DNA of 64,000 bases from Ktedonobacter racemifer DSM 44963 (GCF_000178855.1 NZ_ADVG01000003.1:1302001-1366000); one strand, 5' to 3'. Positions 33,926-42,768 are shown, numbered from the stretch's first letter. Numbers and translations: made by a program. Notes: generated by a model from the letters alone, not told the origin.

Positions 33926-34861
33926 CTATGTCTTGGGGTTCGCGTAGGCGCGTACGTCAGTAGCGCTCCTTCTTTCGGCGGGAACCTGGAAGGTGTAGGA
34001 ATCGCCATGTGTGAGGTAGTGGACGCGCGATGTGAGTTTCGCGCCTTCGACGGTACGCTGGAAGTCCTCAAGGGGCGACTTGAAGACGGTATAGTCGTTG
34101 TAGTGGATGGGAATGGCGGTCTTGGGATTGATAAGCTTTATGGCTTTTAGCCCCTGCTTCGCGTCCATTGTGACCATGAGGCCCATGACGCGTGTGCCGC
34201 CCAGGTGGAAGAGCCCCAGGTCGACATTGGGATAGCGGTGAGGGATCTCCGCCAGATCTTTTATATAGAGAGTATCTCCGCTGATATACATGCGCATCAG
34301 TGTCTCGCCGCTGGTTTGCTGGAATTCGAGCATGCTTCCCATGACTGGAGGCAGGAGTTTTGCGAGTGGCCCTGGAGCGTGCTTGCCGGGCATGGCCGTG
34401 ATCGCGAGCTGTTGCGCGCCACGCTCCCAAACGAAGGTCTCCCAGGTGTTGAGGGGATAAGTGATTATAAAGCCTTTCTTTGCCAGAGCGCTCGCGGCCT
34501 TGGGGGTTGTCACAATGGGCGTGTTCTTGGGGAGCTTGCGTGCCACCAGGCGGTCAAAGTGGTCCTCATGTAGGTGCGAAAGCAGCACAAAGTCCAGGCG
34601 TGGCAACTCTTCCAGGTTTATCCCCGGACAGGTCAGGCGCTTTGAGCGCAGCCCATAACCAAGATGCACATACTCCCCCCGATGCAGGAAATTGGGATCT
34701 GTCAGGAAGGTAAAGCCAGCGTACTTGACCAGTACCGTCGCTGTACCAACAAAAAAGATCGACCCTCCCTCCAGTTGCGCGGGCGACTGTGTCGCAGGTA
34801 GCACGACGCGATGAACATACGCAATACGCTTCTGGTCACTTTCCTTCTTTTTGCTGCTCAT
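33926..34861 (-). CDS. MBL-fold metal-dependent hydrolase (UlaG-like)
   Basis: A 311-residue metallo-beta-lactamase fold protein. The metal motif is LLSHLHEDHFDR (HxHxDH) near 105; other conserved parts are GTATVLVKYAGFTFLTDPNF, ISGDTLYIKDL (Asp ligand) and IPIHYNDYTVF (last His). This places it in the UlaG/RNase Z-like broad group, with an unknown substrate. The start at 34861 (MSSKKKESDQ) is preferred, because AGAGGAG is seven bases upstream and the longer reading lacks a site. It is divergent from the helicase gene. Confidence 0.85.
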   Translation of the reverse strand: MSSKKKESDQKRIAYVHRVVLPATQSPAQLEGGSIFFVGTATVLVKYAGFTFLTDPNFLHRGEYVHLGYGLRSKRLTCPGINLEELPRLDFVLLSHLHEDHFDRLVARKLPKNTPIVTTPKAASALAKKGFIITYPLNTWETFVWERGAQQLAITAMPGKHAPGPLAKLLPPVMGSMLEFQQTSGETLMRMYISGDTLYIKDLAEIPHRYPNVDLGLFHLGGTRVMGLMVTMDAKQGLKAIKLINPKTAIPIHYNDYTVFKSPLEDFQRTVEGAKLTSRVHYLTHGDSYTFQVPAERRSATDVRAYANPKT

Positions 34862-34952
34862 AGCGGCGCTCCTCTTTTTTTCTGGCTGATGGGAAATTCT
34901 TGTAAACGGCGCGCGTCCCCTCACTGGATGCCTCGCGCGCGTCCGCTCTCAA

Positions 34953-34988
34953 TCCGGTAGGGACCCGCTTTAGCGCGTCCCTACCGGA
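34953..34988. repeat. hairpin, 12-bp outer stem
   Basis: TCCGGTAGGGAC pairs with GTCCCTACCGGA, continuing with one mismatch to a TTTA loop. It lies between divergent genes (MBL hydrolase and helicase), so a terminator role is unlikely. Confidence 0.7.
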
Positions 34989-35110
34989 AAGGTTGCAAGG
35001 CTTACTGTGCATTTATTACATTATTCGCGTATTTGGCTTACGCGCTTTCTGTACATACATGCCACGTCGGGAATGGCATGTGGCGTTACAAATTCCCCGT
35101 GAAACCCATC

Positions 35111-35135
35111 AGTAGCCGCGTGCGCAAGTAGCGGG
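35111..35135. repeat. single arm of the palindrome found downstream of the helicase
   Basis: 25 bases beginning AGTAGCCGCGTGCGCAAGTA match the left arm of the palindrome at 37462-37520 at 24 of 25 positions. The helicase gene is therefore bracketed by a direct repeat, single on the 5' side and palindromic on the 3' side. Confidence 0.75.
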
Positions 35136-35185
35136 CTCCCCTCGCAGCGGTTATAATATGTGAAGTGAAATGAAAGGATTTGTTG

Positions 35186-37459
35186 ATGGCGAGTGATGAG
35201 AAGGTGATAAACGACCGCTACGCGCAGCAACTGTTGACCCGCCTCACGGAATGGTCCAGCTATAAAGAGCGTATCCAGGCCGAACATCAGATTATGCCCC
35301 GACCAGCGCGGCACGCCAGTGTGATGGATGAGGTACAGGCCCTGCTCCCTCCCGGTATCACACAGCTTTATACCCACCAGCACGAGGCGCTGACGCGCGC
35401 GCTGGATGGCGAGCATGTGACGATCGCTACCGCCACCGCCTCGGGAAAGACCTATGCCATGGCCCTGCCATCGCGAGTGAGGCGACATCGCCAGCAAGGC
35501 GCGACCCTGTTGTGCATCGCGCCGACGCGGGCCTTGATCCAGCAGTGGCAGGAACGGCTTCAGGCCTGGGACGCGGACCTGCGCGTGGATGTCTACACAG
35601 GCGATACGCCTCAGACTGAGCGCGCCGCCATTCGTACACGCGCCCAGGCCGTCATCACCACGCCCGATATGTTGCACATGGGGTTGCTGCCCTATCATCG
35701 CTCCTGGTCGAGCTTCCTCTCCCGCCTGCAAGATGTTATCGTCGACGAGTCGCATATGTACCGGGGCGTCTTTGGCAGCCATGTCGCGCTGATCCTGCGG
35801 CGGCTCAAGCGTGTCCTGGCCCTGCACGATGTGCAACCTACCTTTATTTTCGGCTCGGCCACCATCGGCAATCCCGAGGATCACGCCATCCAGCTTATCG
35901 GCCAGGATGTGAGCGCTATTACTGAGAATGGCGCGCCCTCTGGTGGACGCCTCACCCTGCTCTGGCAGCCGCCCGATGCTCAGAGCTATATCGAGGAGGC
36001 GGCGGGCCTGCTGGCCTTCTTTATCACCCAGGGCGTGCGCTCAATTCTCTTTGGCCAGGCTCGCCAGACGGTCGAGCGTATGGTGCGCTATACCCGTAAC
36101 AAGCTGCCATCCTATCTACAATCCAAGGTCCTGGCTTATCGCGCGGGCTATACTCCCGAGCAAAGGCGCGAGATCGAGCGCCAGCTGGCCCAGGGTGAGA
36201 TCCTGGGCATCATCTCGACCAGCGCCTTAGAGGTGGGTATCGATGTGGGAGACCTGGATGTCTCAATCGTCGCGGGCTTCCCTGGGAGTATCTCCAGCTT
36301 CTGGCAGCAGGCGGGACGTGCCGGGAGACGCAACCGCAGTGCTTTGAGCATCTTCGTCCTGCGTGAGGACGCCCTCGACCAGTACTTCGCCGCCAATCCA
36401 TCGATGCTACTGGATCAGCCTGCCGAGCGTGCCCTGGTCAACATCAACAACCCCTATATCTTTCCACAGCACCTGCTATGCGCGGCCTTCGAGCAACCTC
36501 TCTCCCTGGCGGACCAGCGGCTTTTTGGCGCGGCGACCGCGCATACGCTGGAGCAGCTCGTCGCGGAGAAGAGGCTTGTCAGGCGTGGTGACTACTATCA
36601 CCTGCGCGATCCACGCAAGAGCGTGGCCTTCCAGGTCTCGCTGCGCCAGGTGGGGGTGCGTATCCCCATCATGAGCCTGAGCAGTGGCGGCAAGGAGCGT
36701 TTGCTTGAAGAGACCGACATCTACCACGCCATCAGCGAGTGCCATCCAGGGGCTATCTACTACTCACAAGGAGCCGCCTACGAGGTGCAGCGACTGGACC
36801 TCTCGCAAGGTCGCATCGAGGTCTTGCCCAATGAGACCCATTTCTACACGGAACCTATCGTCCAGACGGATGTCGAGATCATCAAGAGTGAGCAGCACCA
36901 GCAGCGCCCACAGCTTGAGCTGTATTCTGGACAGGTCCTGGTCACACGCGAGGTGCAGGGCTTCAACCGGAAGCACAACCAGTATCGCAACATCCTTGAG
37001 CAGTGCGAACTGGAGGAGCCGCTCTCGGCGCCTCTAGAGACCAGGGCCTTATGGATGCTCATCGAAGACAGATTTATCGATGCTCTCATCAAGCGGCGGC
37101 TCGACCCGGCTGGCTCGCTGCATGCCGTCGAGCATGGCATGATCGCACTGCTCCCGCTCTTCGTCCTGGGCGACCGCCGCGACGTCGGCGGCGTCAGCAT
37201 CGTGCCATTTCATCCGCAGACGCGCAAGGCCACCATCTTCATCTACGATGGCTATCCCGGTGGCATCGGCTACAGCGAGGAGGCCTACAGACAGTGGCAC
37301 GCCCTGGCCCAGGCCACCCTGGACACCCTGCGCAAATGCGAATGCACCAGCGGCTGCTATGCCTGCATCATGTCCCCCAAATGCGGCAACCAGAACCGTC
37401 CCCTTGACAAGACCGGCGCCATCTACCTGCTAGAGTGCCTGTTGGAAGGCGACAAATAA
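35186..37459 (+). CDS. DEAD/DEAH-box helicase with C-terminal metal-binding domain (MrfA/Hrq1-like)
   Basis: A 757-residue superfamily 2 helicase. Motif I is ATASGKTYAMA, motif II VDESHMYRG, motif III FGSATIGNP and motif VI QQAGRAGRRN. The C-terminus carries the Cys cluster CECTSGCYACIMSPKCGN of the DUF1998/MZB domain found in YprA (MrfA) and Hrq1, 3'-to-5' helicases involved in repairing mitomycin or cross-link damage. Those functions are known for homologues and inferred here. The start at 35186 follows GAAAGGA. It is a single gene, bracketed by the repeats at 35111 and 37462. Confidence 0.88.
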   Translation: MASDEKVINDRYAQQLLTRLTEWSSYKERIQAEHQIMPRPARHASVMDEVQALLPPGITQLYTHQHEALTRALDGEHVTIATATASGKTYAMALPSRVRRHRQQGATLLCIAPTRALIQQWQERLQAWDADLRVDVYTGDTPQTERAAIRTRAQAVITTPDMLHMGLLPYHRSWSSFLSRLQDVIVDESHMYRGVFGSHVALILRRLKRVLALHDVQPTFIFGSATIGNPEDHAIQLIGQDVSAITENGAPSGGRLTLLWQPPDAQSYIEEAAGLLAFFITQGVRSILFGQARQTVERMVRYTRNKLPSYLQSKVLAYRAGYTPEQRREIERQLAQGEILGIISTSALEVGIDVGDLDVSIVAGFPGSISSFWQQAGRAGRRNRSALSIFVLREDALDQYFAANPSMLLDQPAERALVNINNPYIFPQHLLCAAFEQPLSLADQRLFGAATAHTLEQLVAEKRLVRRGDYYHLRDPRKSVAFQVSLRQVGVRIPIMSLSSGGKERLLEETDIYHAISECHPGAIYYSQGAAYEVQRLDLSQGRIEVLPNETHFYTEPIVQTDVEIIKSEQHQQRPQLELYSGQVLVTREVQGFNRKHNQYRNILEQCELEEPLSAPLETRALWMLIEDRFIDALIKRRLDPAGSLHAVEHGMIALLPLFVLGDRRDVGGVSIVPFHPQTRKATIFIYDGYPGGIGYSEEAYRQWHALAQATLDTLRKCECTSGCYACIMSPKCGNQNRPLDKTGAIYLLECLLEGDK

Positions 37460-37461
37460 GG

Positions 37462-37520
37462 ATAAGTAGCCGCGTACGCAAGTAGCGGGCCGCCCGCTAC
37501 TTGCGTACGCGGCTACTTAT
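37462..37520. terminator. perfect hairpin, 28-bp stem
   Basis: Arms 37462-37489 and 37493-37520 with loop CCG, starting two bases after the helicase stop. Its left arm recurs once at 35111-35135. There is no T-run. It lies between convergent reading frames and could end transcription from both sides. Confidence 0.78.
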
Positions 37521-37681
37521 TGATGGCCAGGACGTGGAATGTCTGGCTTTCTACGAGTACGTCGATTAAGTACTAGCCATGCCCGCTCGCTCGTTAAAAG
37601 ACTGTCGATACTCTGCTCACTTAATTTGGTTGGCTGTGCTGGTGGTAGTGCCACGGTCTCCTCGTAGGGTTGTGATAACAC
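37517..37681 (-). CDS. possible 54-residue protein
   Basis: A short frame starting at GTG (37681) with AAGGAGAG six bases upstream. The product is polar with a basic C-terminal third (LVLNRRTRRKPDIPRPGHQ) and no membrane helix or known motif. Its stop codon lies inside the hairpin at 37462-37520. It follows the TetR gene on the same strand by about 135 bases. The good ribosome site is the main support; the family is unknown and it may not be a real gene. Confidence 0.35.
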   Translation of the reverse strand: MLSQPYEETVALPPAQPTKLSEQSIDSLLTSERAWLVLNRRTRRKPDIPRPGHQ

Positions 37682-37816
37682 GTGTCTCTCCTTGATTCAT
37701 ATATTTTTAGAACCGTCCGCCAGATGGCGTACACTACTCTATCGCGAGCACGAGGCAAAACCTGACATACTTTTGCGCCCTATTCTAAACGAACGAGTTG
37801 GCAAACTGGCGGAAGC

Positions 37817-38404
37817 CTACGGTTTGAGGGAAGGGCCGGCGATGGCACTGCTGAGCTGGCTCATCCACCTGGCGAGCTGCTCGGGTGGACAGGATTGTTC
37901 TTGCTCTAACCACCAGGTGGTCGCGCCGATTCCTGCATAGGCGATACAAATGAGCCTTAGATCGATTGGAGGTGCGTCGGGCTCTGGCTGTGCAGGTATC
38001 TGAGTGGAAAAAGAGCGAAAGCGCTTTTCCGTATTTTGTCGAAAGCGTTGCATGAAGTAAGGGTCTCCTTTCGCGCTGAGCATCACACGATAGAAGTCAG
38101 CGTATTGTTGAATATGCTTGAGCAGATTAAGGGGGCTAGGGGAGGTCGCTTCTTGTTTCTCTGCTAGAAAGGCCTGGTCTTCGGTCAGCTCATATATCTC
38201 GTTCATATATTGTTCAAGTAAGTCATATTTGTCCAGATAATGGCGGTAAAACGTCGAGCGGTTGATCATGGCTCGTTTCGTAATATCTCGCACTGTGAGT
38301 GTAGCAAATCCTTTCTCTACCGTCAGTTCGATGAAGGCCTGTTGGAGCAGTTTGCGGGTACGGAGGACGCGTAAATCCTCTGTTGTTTCTGACTTTTGCG
38401 TCAC
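37817..38404 (-). CDS. TetR-family transcriptional regulator
   Basis: A 195-residue repressor. The N-terminal helix-turn-helix spans about residues 14-60 (RTRKLLQQAFIELTVEKGFA, TVRDITKRAMINRSTFYRHY). The helical ligand domain ends with a typical TetR_C_33-like tail, TTWWLEQEQSCPPEQLARWM. It is divergent from the flavin oxidoreductase gene, with a palindromic candidate operator in the gap at 38487, so it probably represses that gene and itself. Confidence 0.9.
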   Translation of the reverse strand: MTQKSETTEDLRVLRTRKLLQQAFIELTVEKGFATLTVRDITKRAMINRSTFYRHYLDKYDLLEQYMNEIYELTEDQAFLAEKQEATSPSPLNLLKHIQQYADFYRVMLSAKGDPYFMQRFRQNTEKRFRSFSTQIPAQPEPDAPPIDLRLICIAYAGIGATTWWLEQEQSCPPEQLARWMSQLSSAIAGPSLKP

Positions 38405-38486
38405 TTTTCTCTCCTTTGTCGCATATACAACATTCTATGTTTCTTTGCTGATTGACGCATCATTGTATCTCCTGGTAGGCTTTTTA

Positions 38487-38503
38487 TGCAACAGTATGTT
38501 GTA
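38487..38503. promoter_or_regulatory. candidate TetR operator
   Basis: TGCAACAGTATGTTGTA is an imperfect 7-3-7 palindrome (one mismatch) between the TetR and oxidoreductase genes. A related half, ATACAACAT, lies at 38425-38433. Size and place fit a TetR operator; binding is inferred. Confidence 0.5.
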
Positions 38504-38575
38504 TAAGCAATGCTTCAATGCCTCAATGCTTAGCTTTAGAGAAATTTTTGAAGGAAGTACAGAAGGAAAGTCTAA

Positions 38576-39535
38576 ATGGAAGAGAAAACTGAGGTTCGTT
38601 CTCTGCGGGAACGTGTTGGGTTGTCGGTCGTTCCTGCTGATCCGGCAACGCTTGTCGCAACGCTAGTTGAGATTGAGAGGGTGGGAGTTGACCATATCTG
38701 GATTGGTGGTCCGCCCTGGAATCCAGATCTGCTTACGACACTGGCGGCGGCGGCAATGCGCACGACGCATCTCAAATTAGGAACTGCTATTGTGCAGGTC
38801 TTTTCACGCCATCCTGTATTGTTGGCTCAGCAGGCTTTAAGTCTAAACGCCCTGGCTCCAGGTAGGCTGCGGCTAGGTCTTGGAACAAGTTCGCCAGAGT
38901 TTGCGAAGAGCGTGTACGGCATAGAAATGGAGCGGCCTCTCTCCTACCTGCGAGAATATACTCAGGTGTTGCGTTCGCTACTCTATCAAGGCGAGGCGCA
39001 TTATCAGGGGCGCTACTTTACGACTGATGCCTCATTGCATGCTTCAGCGCAGCTTCCCTTGCTTATCGCAACGCTTGGACAAGGAGCATTTCGCCTCGCT
39101 GGCGAGGTTGCGGATGGTGCTCTCTCTGTTATGTGCCCGCTTCCATACTTGCTTAATACGGCCCTTCCAGCCATGAGAGCAGGGGCGGACGCAGCTGGGC
39201 GACCCCGGCCGCCGGTTGTTGCTCATGTGCAGGTAGCCTTTACAAATGATCGTGCCACCGCTTTGCAGATAGGGCGTCAGGCTATGAGCATTTACCATAC
39301 GCGCTCAGCTTATCGTAATATGTTCGTTGCGGCAGGTTTCTCGCAACAAGAGATCGATACGGTCTCGGATAGTTTCATTGAAAGTCTGTTGGTCTTTGGC
39401 GATGAAAGTAAAATACGAGATCGCCTGCTGGAACTACTTGAGATAGGAATTGATGAGTTGACTCTTGGTCTTGTTCCGGTCTCCGACGCGAATCAAGAAG
39501 AAATCCGACTGGCACGGCTCATTGGCCAATTGTGA
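38576..39535 (+). CDS. LLM-class flavin-dependent oxidoreductase
   Basis: A 319-residue luciferase-like TIM-barrel enzyme, F420- or FMN-dependent. Characteristic parts are GVDHIWIGGPPWNPD, LKLGTAIVQVFSRHP, QALSLNALAPGRLRLGLGTS and the C-terminal VFGDESKIRDRLLELLEIGIDEL. Many such proteins with this N-terminus use coenzyme F420, but the cofactor cannot be fixed by eye. AGAAGGAAAG precedes the ATG. Divergent from a TetR regulator, it is likely induced by a small molecule. Confidence 0.88.
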   Translation: MEEKTEVRSLRERVGLSVVPADPATLVATLVEIERVGVDHIWIGGPPWNPDLLTTLAAAAMRTTHLKLGTAIVQVFSRHPVLLAQQALSLNALAPGRLRLGLGTSSPEFAKSVYGIEMERPLSYLREYTQVLRSLLYQGEAHYQGRYFTTDASLHASAQLPLLIATLGQGAFRLAGEVADGALSVMCPLPYLLNTALPAMRAGADAAGRPRPPVVAHVQVAFTNDRATALQIGRQAMSIYHTRSAYRNMFVAAGFSQQEIDTVSDSFIESLLVFGDESKIRDRLLELLEIGIDELTLGLVPVSDANQEEIRLARLIGQL

Positions 39536-39568
39536 GTGTAAAGCTTTGGCGCTGATCAGGGAAGGGAG

Positions 39569-40269
39569 TCACATAATTCTAGCCGTCTTCTGCGCAGGAA
39601 GAATGCAACGAGAGGAACAGAGACAGAAAGAGAGTGAGCGTCCGTCAGGGAGGCGAGGAGAAGCTTGATTGACCCGTTCGCACAGGAGAGCCAAATCACA
39701 ATTGAGCGCCCGGTCGTTGAACGGACGAAGCTCTACCTGGACTGTAGTGGCATCGCATGTGATGGTTCCCGGAAGTTGGAAGAACGGAAGCAAACGTCGC
39801 CAGATTGCGTGAGCATAAGAGGACGGAAAATACTGGTCACGGGTCCACATCGCGAGATTTGTCAGCGCGACTTTACAGACCGTCATCACCTGGTCCTTCC
39901 GATGATCCAGTTCATACTGGAGAGGCGTTGCTGGAGATGCATTCGTTGCCTGGCCACCTCCGAATTCTCCACCGCAACCTTGGCGAAACCATGGTTGGTG
40001 TCCAATCCGAGAGGAAGTAAGTAGTCTTTGATCACATTTTCTTGTGCTGGCCATCGGTGAATGTAGGTCTGAGCCAGTTCGATCGCATCAATGGTCGGTA
40101 CAGTCGTGACAATCGGGATCAGTTTGGCCGTCGTCTCTTTGGCAGGAGCAGCCGTGGCTTGCCACCCCTCTTGCCACCATGCCCGTTCAGGCTGTAGCAG
40201 GTCTGCGTCCCAGCGCTCCTGTGAGGTTACGGGAGCTTGTATAGGAGGGTTTGAGTTGTGTTGTTGCAT
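39569..40269 (-). pseudogene. decayed transposase, two frames
   Basis: Minus-strand remains of a transposase. The upstream part (40269-39886) reads TIDAIELAQTYIHRWPAQEN and LGLDTNHGFAKVAVENSEVA; the downstream part continues in another frame (to about 39569) with QVMTVCKVALTNLAMWTRDQ and RLLPFFQLPGTITCDATTVQ. A frameshift near 39900-40000 separates them, and the catalytic N-terminal half is missing. These pieces resemble C-termini of large transposases with an RWxxQEN motif. The tnpB unit begins 140 bases further right, so the region is a nest of mobile debris. Confidence 0.65.
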
Positions 40270-40304
40270 GGTTCATACGCTCGGCGAGCGGTATCGTGAC
40301 TCTC

Positions 40305-40410
40305 CGACGATATACAGTCAGTACCCTACGGCGAAAGCCGAGGGCTTGGAGTTGTGTCTGAACTCCACCGCAATTCAGCATACCTTTTCAGGCGTGCGGC
40401 TTTGGCTTCA
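40305..40410 (-). ncRNA. candidate TnpB guide RNA (reRNA) region
   Basis: Directly 3' of tnpB, 40324-40344 forms an 8-bp stem with one bulge and a GAAA-type loop, and 40347-40366 forms GGAGTT/AACTCC. In IS200/IS605-type elements the right end is transcribed with tnpB as the guide-RNA scaffold, and the guide is the sequence beyond the element end, here from about 40321 downward. The boundary is inferred; structure and place are the only support. Confidence 0.4.
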
Positions 40411-41640
40411 TCGTCCGACACAGAAGGCGCGTACTGACAAGAGGCCCGTTCCTCTCCAGTCTTGCCGGATAAGAAGCGTTCGCATCGCAATGTTTCTTGC
40501 ACCAACCAGATCGGCATGGAGCGTGTACTGACAATTCTGACAGACGAAGAGCAGGCCCTTGTGAGGTCTATTCTCTTTGCAGGTGTGCCCACATTTGGGG
40601 CACGCTTGCGAGGTAGAGTTGGCATCGACCTTGATCGCCATACTTCGATGCAAGAGCGCTTTATAGGCAATCATGCTATGCAACTCAGCGAAGGACCATT
40701 TGGAGAAGGTACGATTGGCTTTTCGCTGTTTTGCATTTTTGCCTTTGCGTCGTTTGGTACGCTCTCGAATGTCTGTCAGATGCTCCAGTCCAATCAAGCT
40801 TTGAGGGGGCTGTTGGACAATCCGCTTACTCACGACATGATTGGTATTCTGCTTCAACCGTCTCTCTCGTCCACTGATGGCAACAAGCCTTCTTGTCGCT
40901 GAACGAGTGCCTTTCTTTTGCAGACGTTTTCTCAGTCGTGCGTAGTGGTTTGCCTTGGGGACAATCTGTTTGCCTGAATGGAAGGTGCAATCCCCTTGCA
41001 TCATCGCCGTGACGGCAAGGTATCGCATCCCCACATCCACGCCGGCGACTTGCTTGTGTGTTTCAGGTGTAGGATCAGCCGTCTCAATTGCAAGAGAGAC
41101 AAGGAGGTAAAATTGTTTCTTGGGCTTGTCATACCAGAGTTTCGATGCACCAATCTCCGCTCCACGCTGGATCAATGCCACATGCTTATTGTAGCCAGTA
41201 TAGGGCACGATAACACGTCCCTCAAGGGTCAGGATGCTCACCTGCTGCTCTTTCTTGAAGGTGTAGTCTTTCTTGTACTGATAGGTCAACGTGGGGGAGA
41301 TGAACGTGGGAGCCTTATCAAGCCCTTTGTAGCGTTTCTTGGTCTTACCTTCCTTACGATGAACAGCATTGTTCTTGACCTTTGTCCAGAGGGTTTTATA
41401 CGAGGCACCAACTTGGCGAGGAACAGAACAGGCCATTTGCGAAGGCAGATGAAAACGGAGGCGGATCTCTTCGTAGGTGGCATCTTGCAAACGAACAGCA
41501 TTGCTCATCTTGCCATGCGCAAAGGCGTACTGGCTCACATAGTTGAGAGAATCCCGATACGCCAGTTGCGTTGTACGTAATGCCTTGAATTGCTCGGGCG
41601 TTGTATTCAATTTGAGTTTCGCTGTTAATACCGTTTGCAT
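40408..41640 (-). CDS. tnpB: TnpB RNA-guided nuclease (IS200/IS605-type element)
   Basis: A 410-residue TnpB. RuvC-like catalytic residues appear as the Asp in GVDVGMRYLAV near 195, the Glu in LIGLEHLTDIRERTK near 285, and the Asp in LHADLVGARNIA near 380. The zinc finger is CPKCGHTCKEN... CQNCQY. The N-terminal helix-turn-helix and beta domain are intact (MQTVLTAKLKLNTTPEQ). TnpB cuts DNA guided by an RNA made from the element right end. No tnpA lies nearby, so mobility would depend on one in trans. The C-terminal 30 residues vary, as usual. Confidence 0.93.
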   Translation of the reverse strand: MQTVLTAKLKLNTTPEQFKALRTTQLAYRDSLNYVSQYAFAHGKMSNAVRLQDATYEEIRLRFHLPSQMACSVPRQVGASYKTLWTKVKNNAVHRKEGKTKKRYKGLDKAPTFISPTLTYQYKKDYTFKKEQQVSILTLEGRVIVPYTGYNKHVALIQRGAEIGASKLWYDKPKKQFYLLVSLAIETADPTPETHKQVAGVDVGMRYLAVTAMMQGDCTFHSGKQIVPKANHYARLRKRLQKKGTRSATRRLVAISGRERRLKQNTNHVVSKRIVQQPPQSLIGLEHLTDIRERTKRRKGKNAKQRKANRTFSKWSFAELHSMIAYKALLHRSMAIKVDANSTSQACPKCGHTCKENRPHKGLLFVCQNCQYTLHADLVGARNIAMRTLLIRQDWRGTGLLSVRAFCVGR

Positions 41641-41699
41641 ACGCTAAATTATACCATAGTTTTCATCTGACTGTCAACAATACATGAGCAGATGAGAGA

Positions 41700-41800
41700 A
41701 TGTCTACGGCGTATTCCACCCAAGCCACCGACAAAGGAACGCCGCATTCCTCCCCATGCCTGAAAGGGCAGGGGCATCCTGCGGCGTTTTGGGTGAACTG
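41700..41800. repeat. candidate left end of the tnpB element
   Basis: The stretch upstream of tnpB contains CCCCATGCCTGAAAGGGCAG and GGCATCCTGCGGCG, with foldback potential between GGCGTATTCC and GGAACGCCG, as expected for a subterminal hairpin of an IS605-type left end. A similar ACCCCCATTCGGGGGCATGC block occurs at 51538-51557. The exact end is not defined. Confidence 0.35.
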
Positions 41801-41841
41801 TTCCGAACTCTTTTCCCTTGCGGAACTGTTGGAAGGCGAAC

Positions 41842-42744
41842 TCAACGAGCGCGAGGAAGTAGCGACGCCTGCTCTTGCGCCCAGGTCAACGCTGTTTGCA
41901 CAAACAACTTTGCGCCTGGGGATGCCATTGCCTGCGATCTGACAGCAAGCCCAATTGGCAATGGTTGTGGTGGATCAAGCGGAAGAGCGATCACTCCCTC
42001 AAGTTTTTTCGGGAGCATCATGCGTGGCATGAGCGTGATCCCAAGTCCCTCACGGACCATCGCAAGGATGGTTGCACTATCACTAGCTTGATAGCGAACC
42101 TGTGGTCTAGCTCTGCTCGGCTCAAAGCCAGCCATCTCCATGAGTTGAGATGCACAGCCAGCTTTTGCCATGATCAGCCCTTCTTCACGCAATTCTCTAG
42201 GAGTCACGGCGGTCTTCGCATGGAAACCGTGCCCAGGCGGAACAAGCACACACAATTCGTCTGTCGTAATCAGCGTACTCTCAATCCTACATGCTGAGTG
42301 GAACACGAACCCGACATCAATGATGCTGCTCTCAATCCACTCACTCACTTCTTGCATCGTGCCTTCAAAGAGCACCACCTCCATGTCAGGATACGAGGTT
42401 CGAAAACGCGTCAGCACACTGGCAAGCACATCAGGGCAGAGGGAGAGAACCGTGCCCAGCCGAAGTTTTCCTGAGGTCTGGCCATGGGCAGCCTTTGCCT
42501 CTTGTTCGATGGCCTCAGCTTGTACCAGGAGCGCACGCACGTGGGGAATGATCGAGTGCCCGATGGTGGTGAGCGCCACCACGCCTTTGCGGTTGCGCTC
42601 AAGGAGGGTGACGCCTAATTCGCTTTCGAGAGCAGCCAGGGCATGACTCACCGTCGATTGTGTCAGATCAAGCGTATAGGCGGCTTCGGTAAAGCTTCCG
42701 GTTTCGACGAGAGCGACAAAACACTGAAGTTGTGAGAAGTTCAT
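41842..42744 (-). CDS. LysR-family transcriptional regulator
   Basis: A full-length 300-residue LysR protein. The helix-turn-helix is GSFTEAAYTLDLTQSTVSHA, followed by the linker helix and an effector domain, GKLRLGTVLSLCPDVLASVL onward, with ELCVLVPPGHGFHAK. The start at 42744 (MNFSQLQCFVALVE) matches the family start exactly; a longer in-frame reading has no family match. It is divergent from a nitroreductase gene and likely controls it. The codon context is ordinary for the region, and the copy is intact, unlike the chimera at 28931. Confidence 0.92.
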   Translation of the reverse strand: MNFSQLQCFVALVETGSFTEAAYTLDLTQSTVSHALAALESELGVTLLERNRKGVVALTTIGHSIIPHVRALLVQAEAIEQEAKAAHGQTSGKLRLGTVLSLCPDVLASVLTRFRTSYPDMEVVLFEGTMQEVSEWIESSIIDVGFVFHSACRIESTLITTDELCVLVPPGHGFHAKTAVTPRELREEGLIMAKAGCASQLMEMAGFEPSRARPQVRYQASDSATILAMVREGLGITLMPRMMLPKKLEGVIALPLDPPQPLPIGLAVRSQAMASPGAKLFVQTALTWAQEQASLLPRAR

Positions 42745-42756
42745 ATGGTTATCTTT

Positions 42757-42768
42757 CATAAGCTTATG
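42757..42768. promoter_or_regulatory. candidate LysR binding palindrome
   Basis: CATAAGCTTATG is a perfect 12-base palindrome in the gap between the LysR and nitroreductase genes, 13 bases before the LysR start. It contains a dyad of the sort LysR proteins bind. Weak support: one short palindrome in AT-rich DNA. Confidence 0.35.

Larger units (their letters stand above)
34862..35185. other. divergent intergenic region with hairpin and half-palindrome
   Basis: This 324-base stretch between the MBL hydrolase and helicase genes holds the hairpin at 34953-34988 and a 25-base single arm at 35111-35135 matching the palindrome after the helicase gene. No gene was found in it. Confidence 0.6.
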
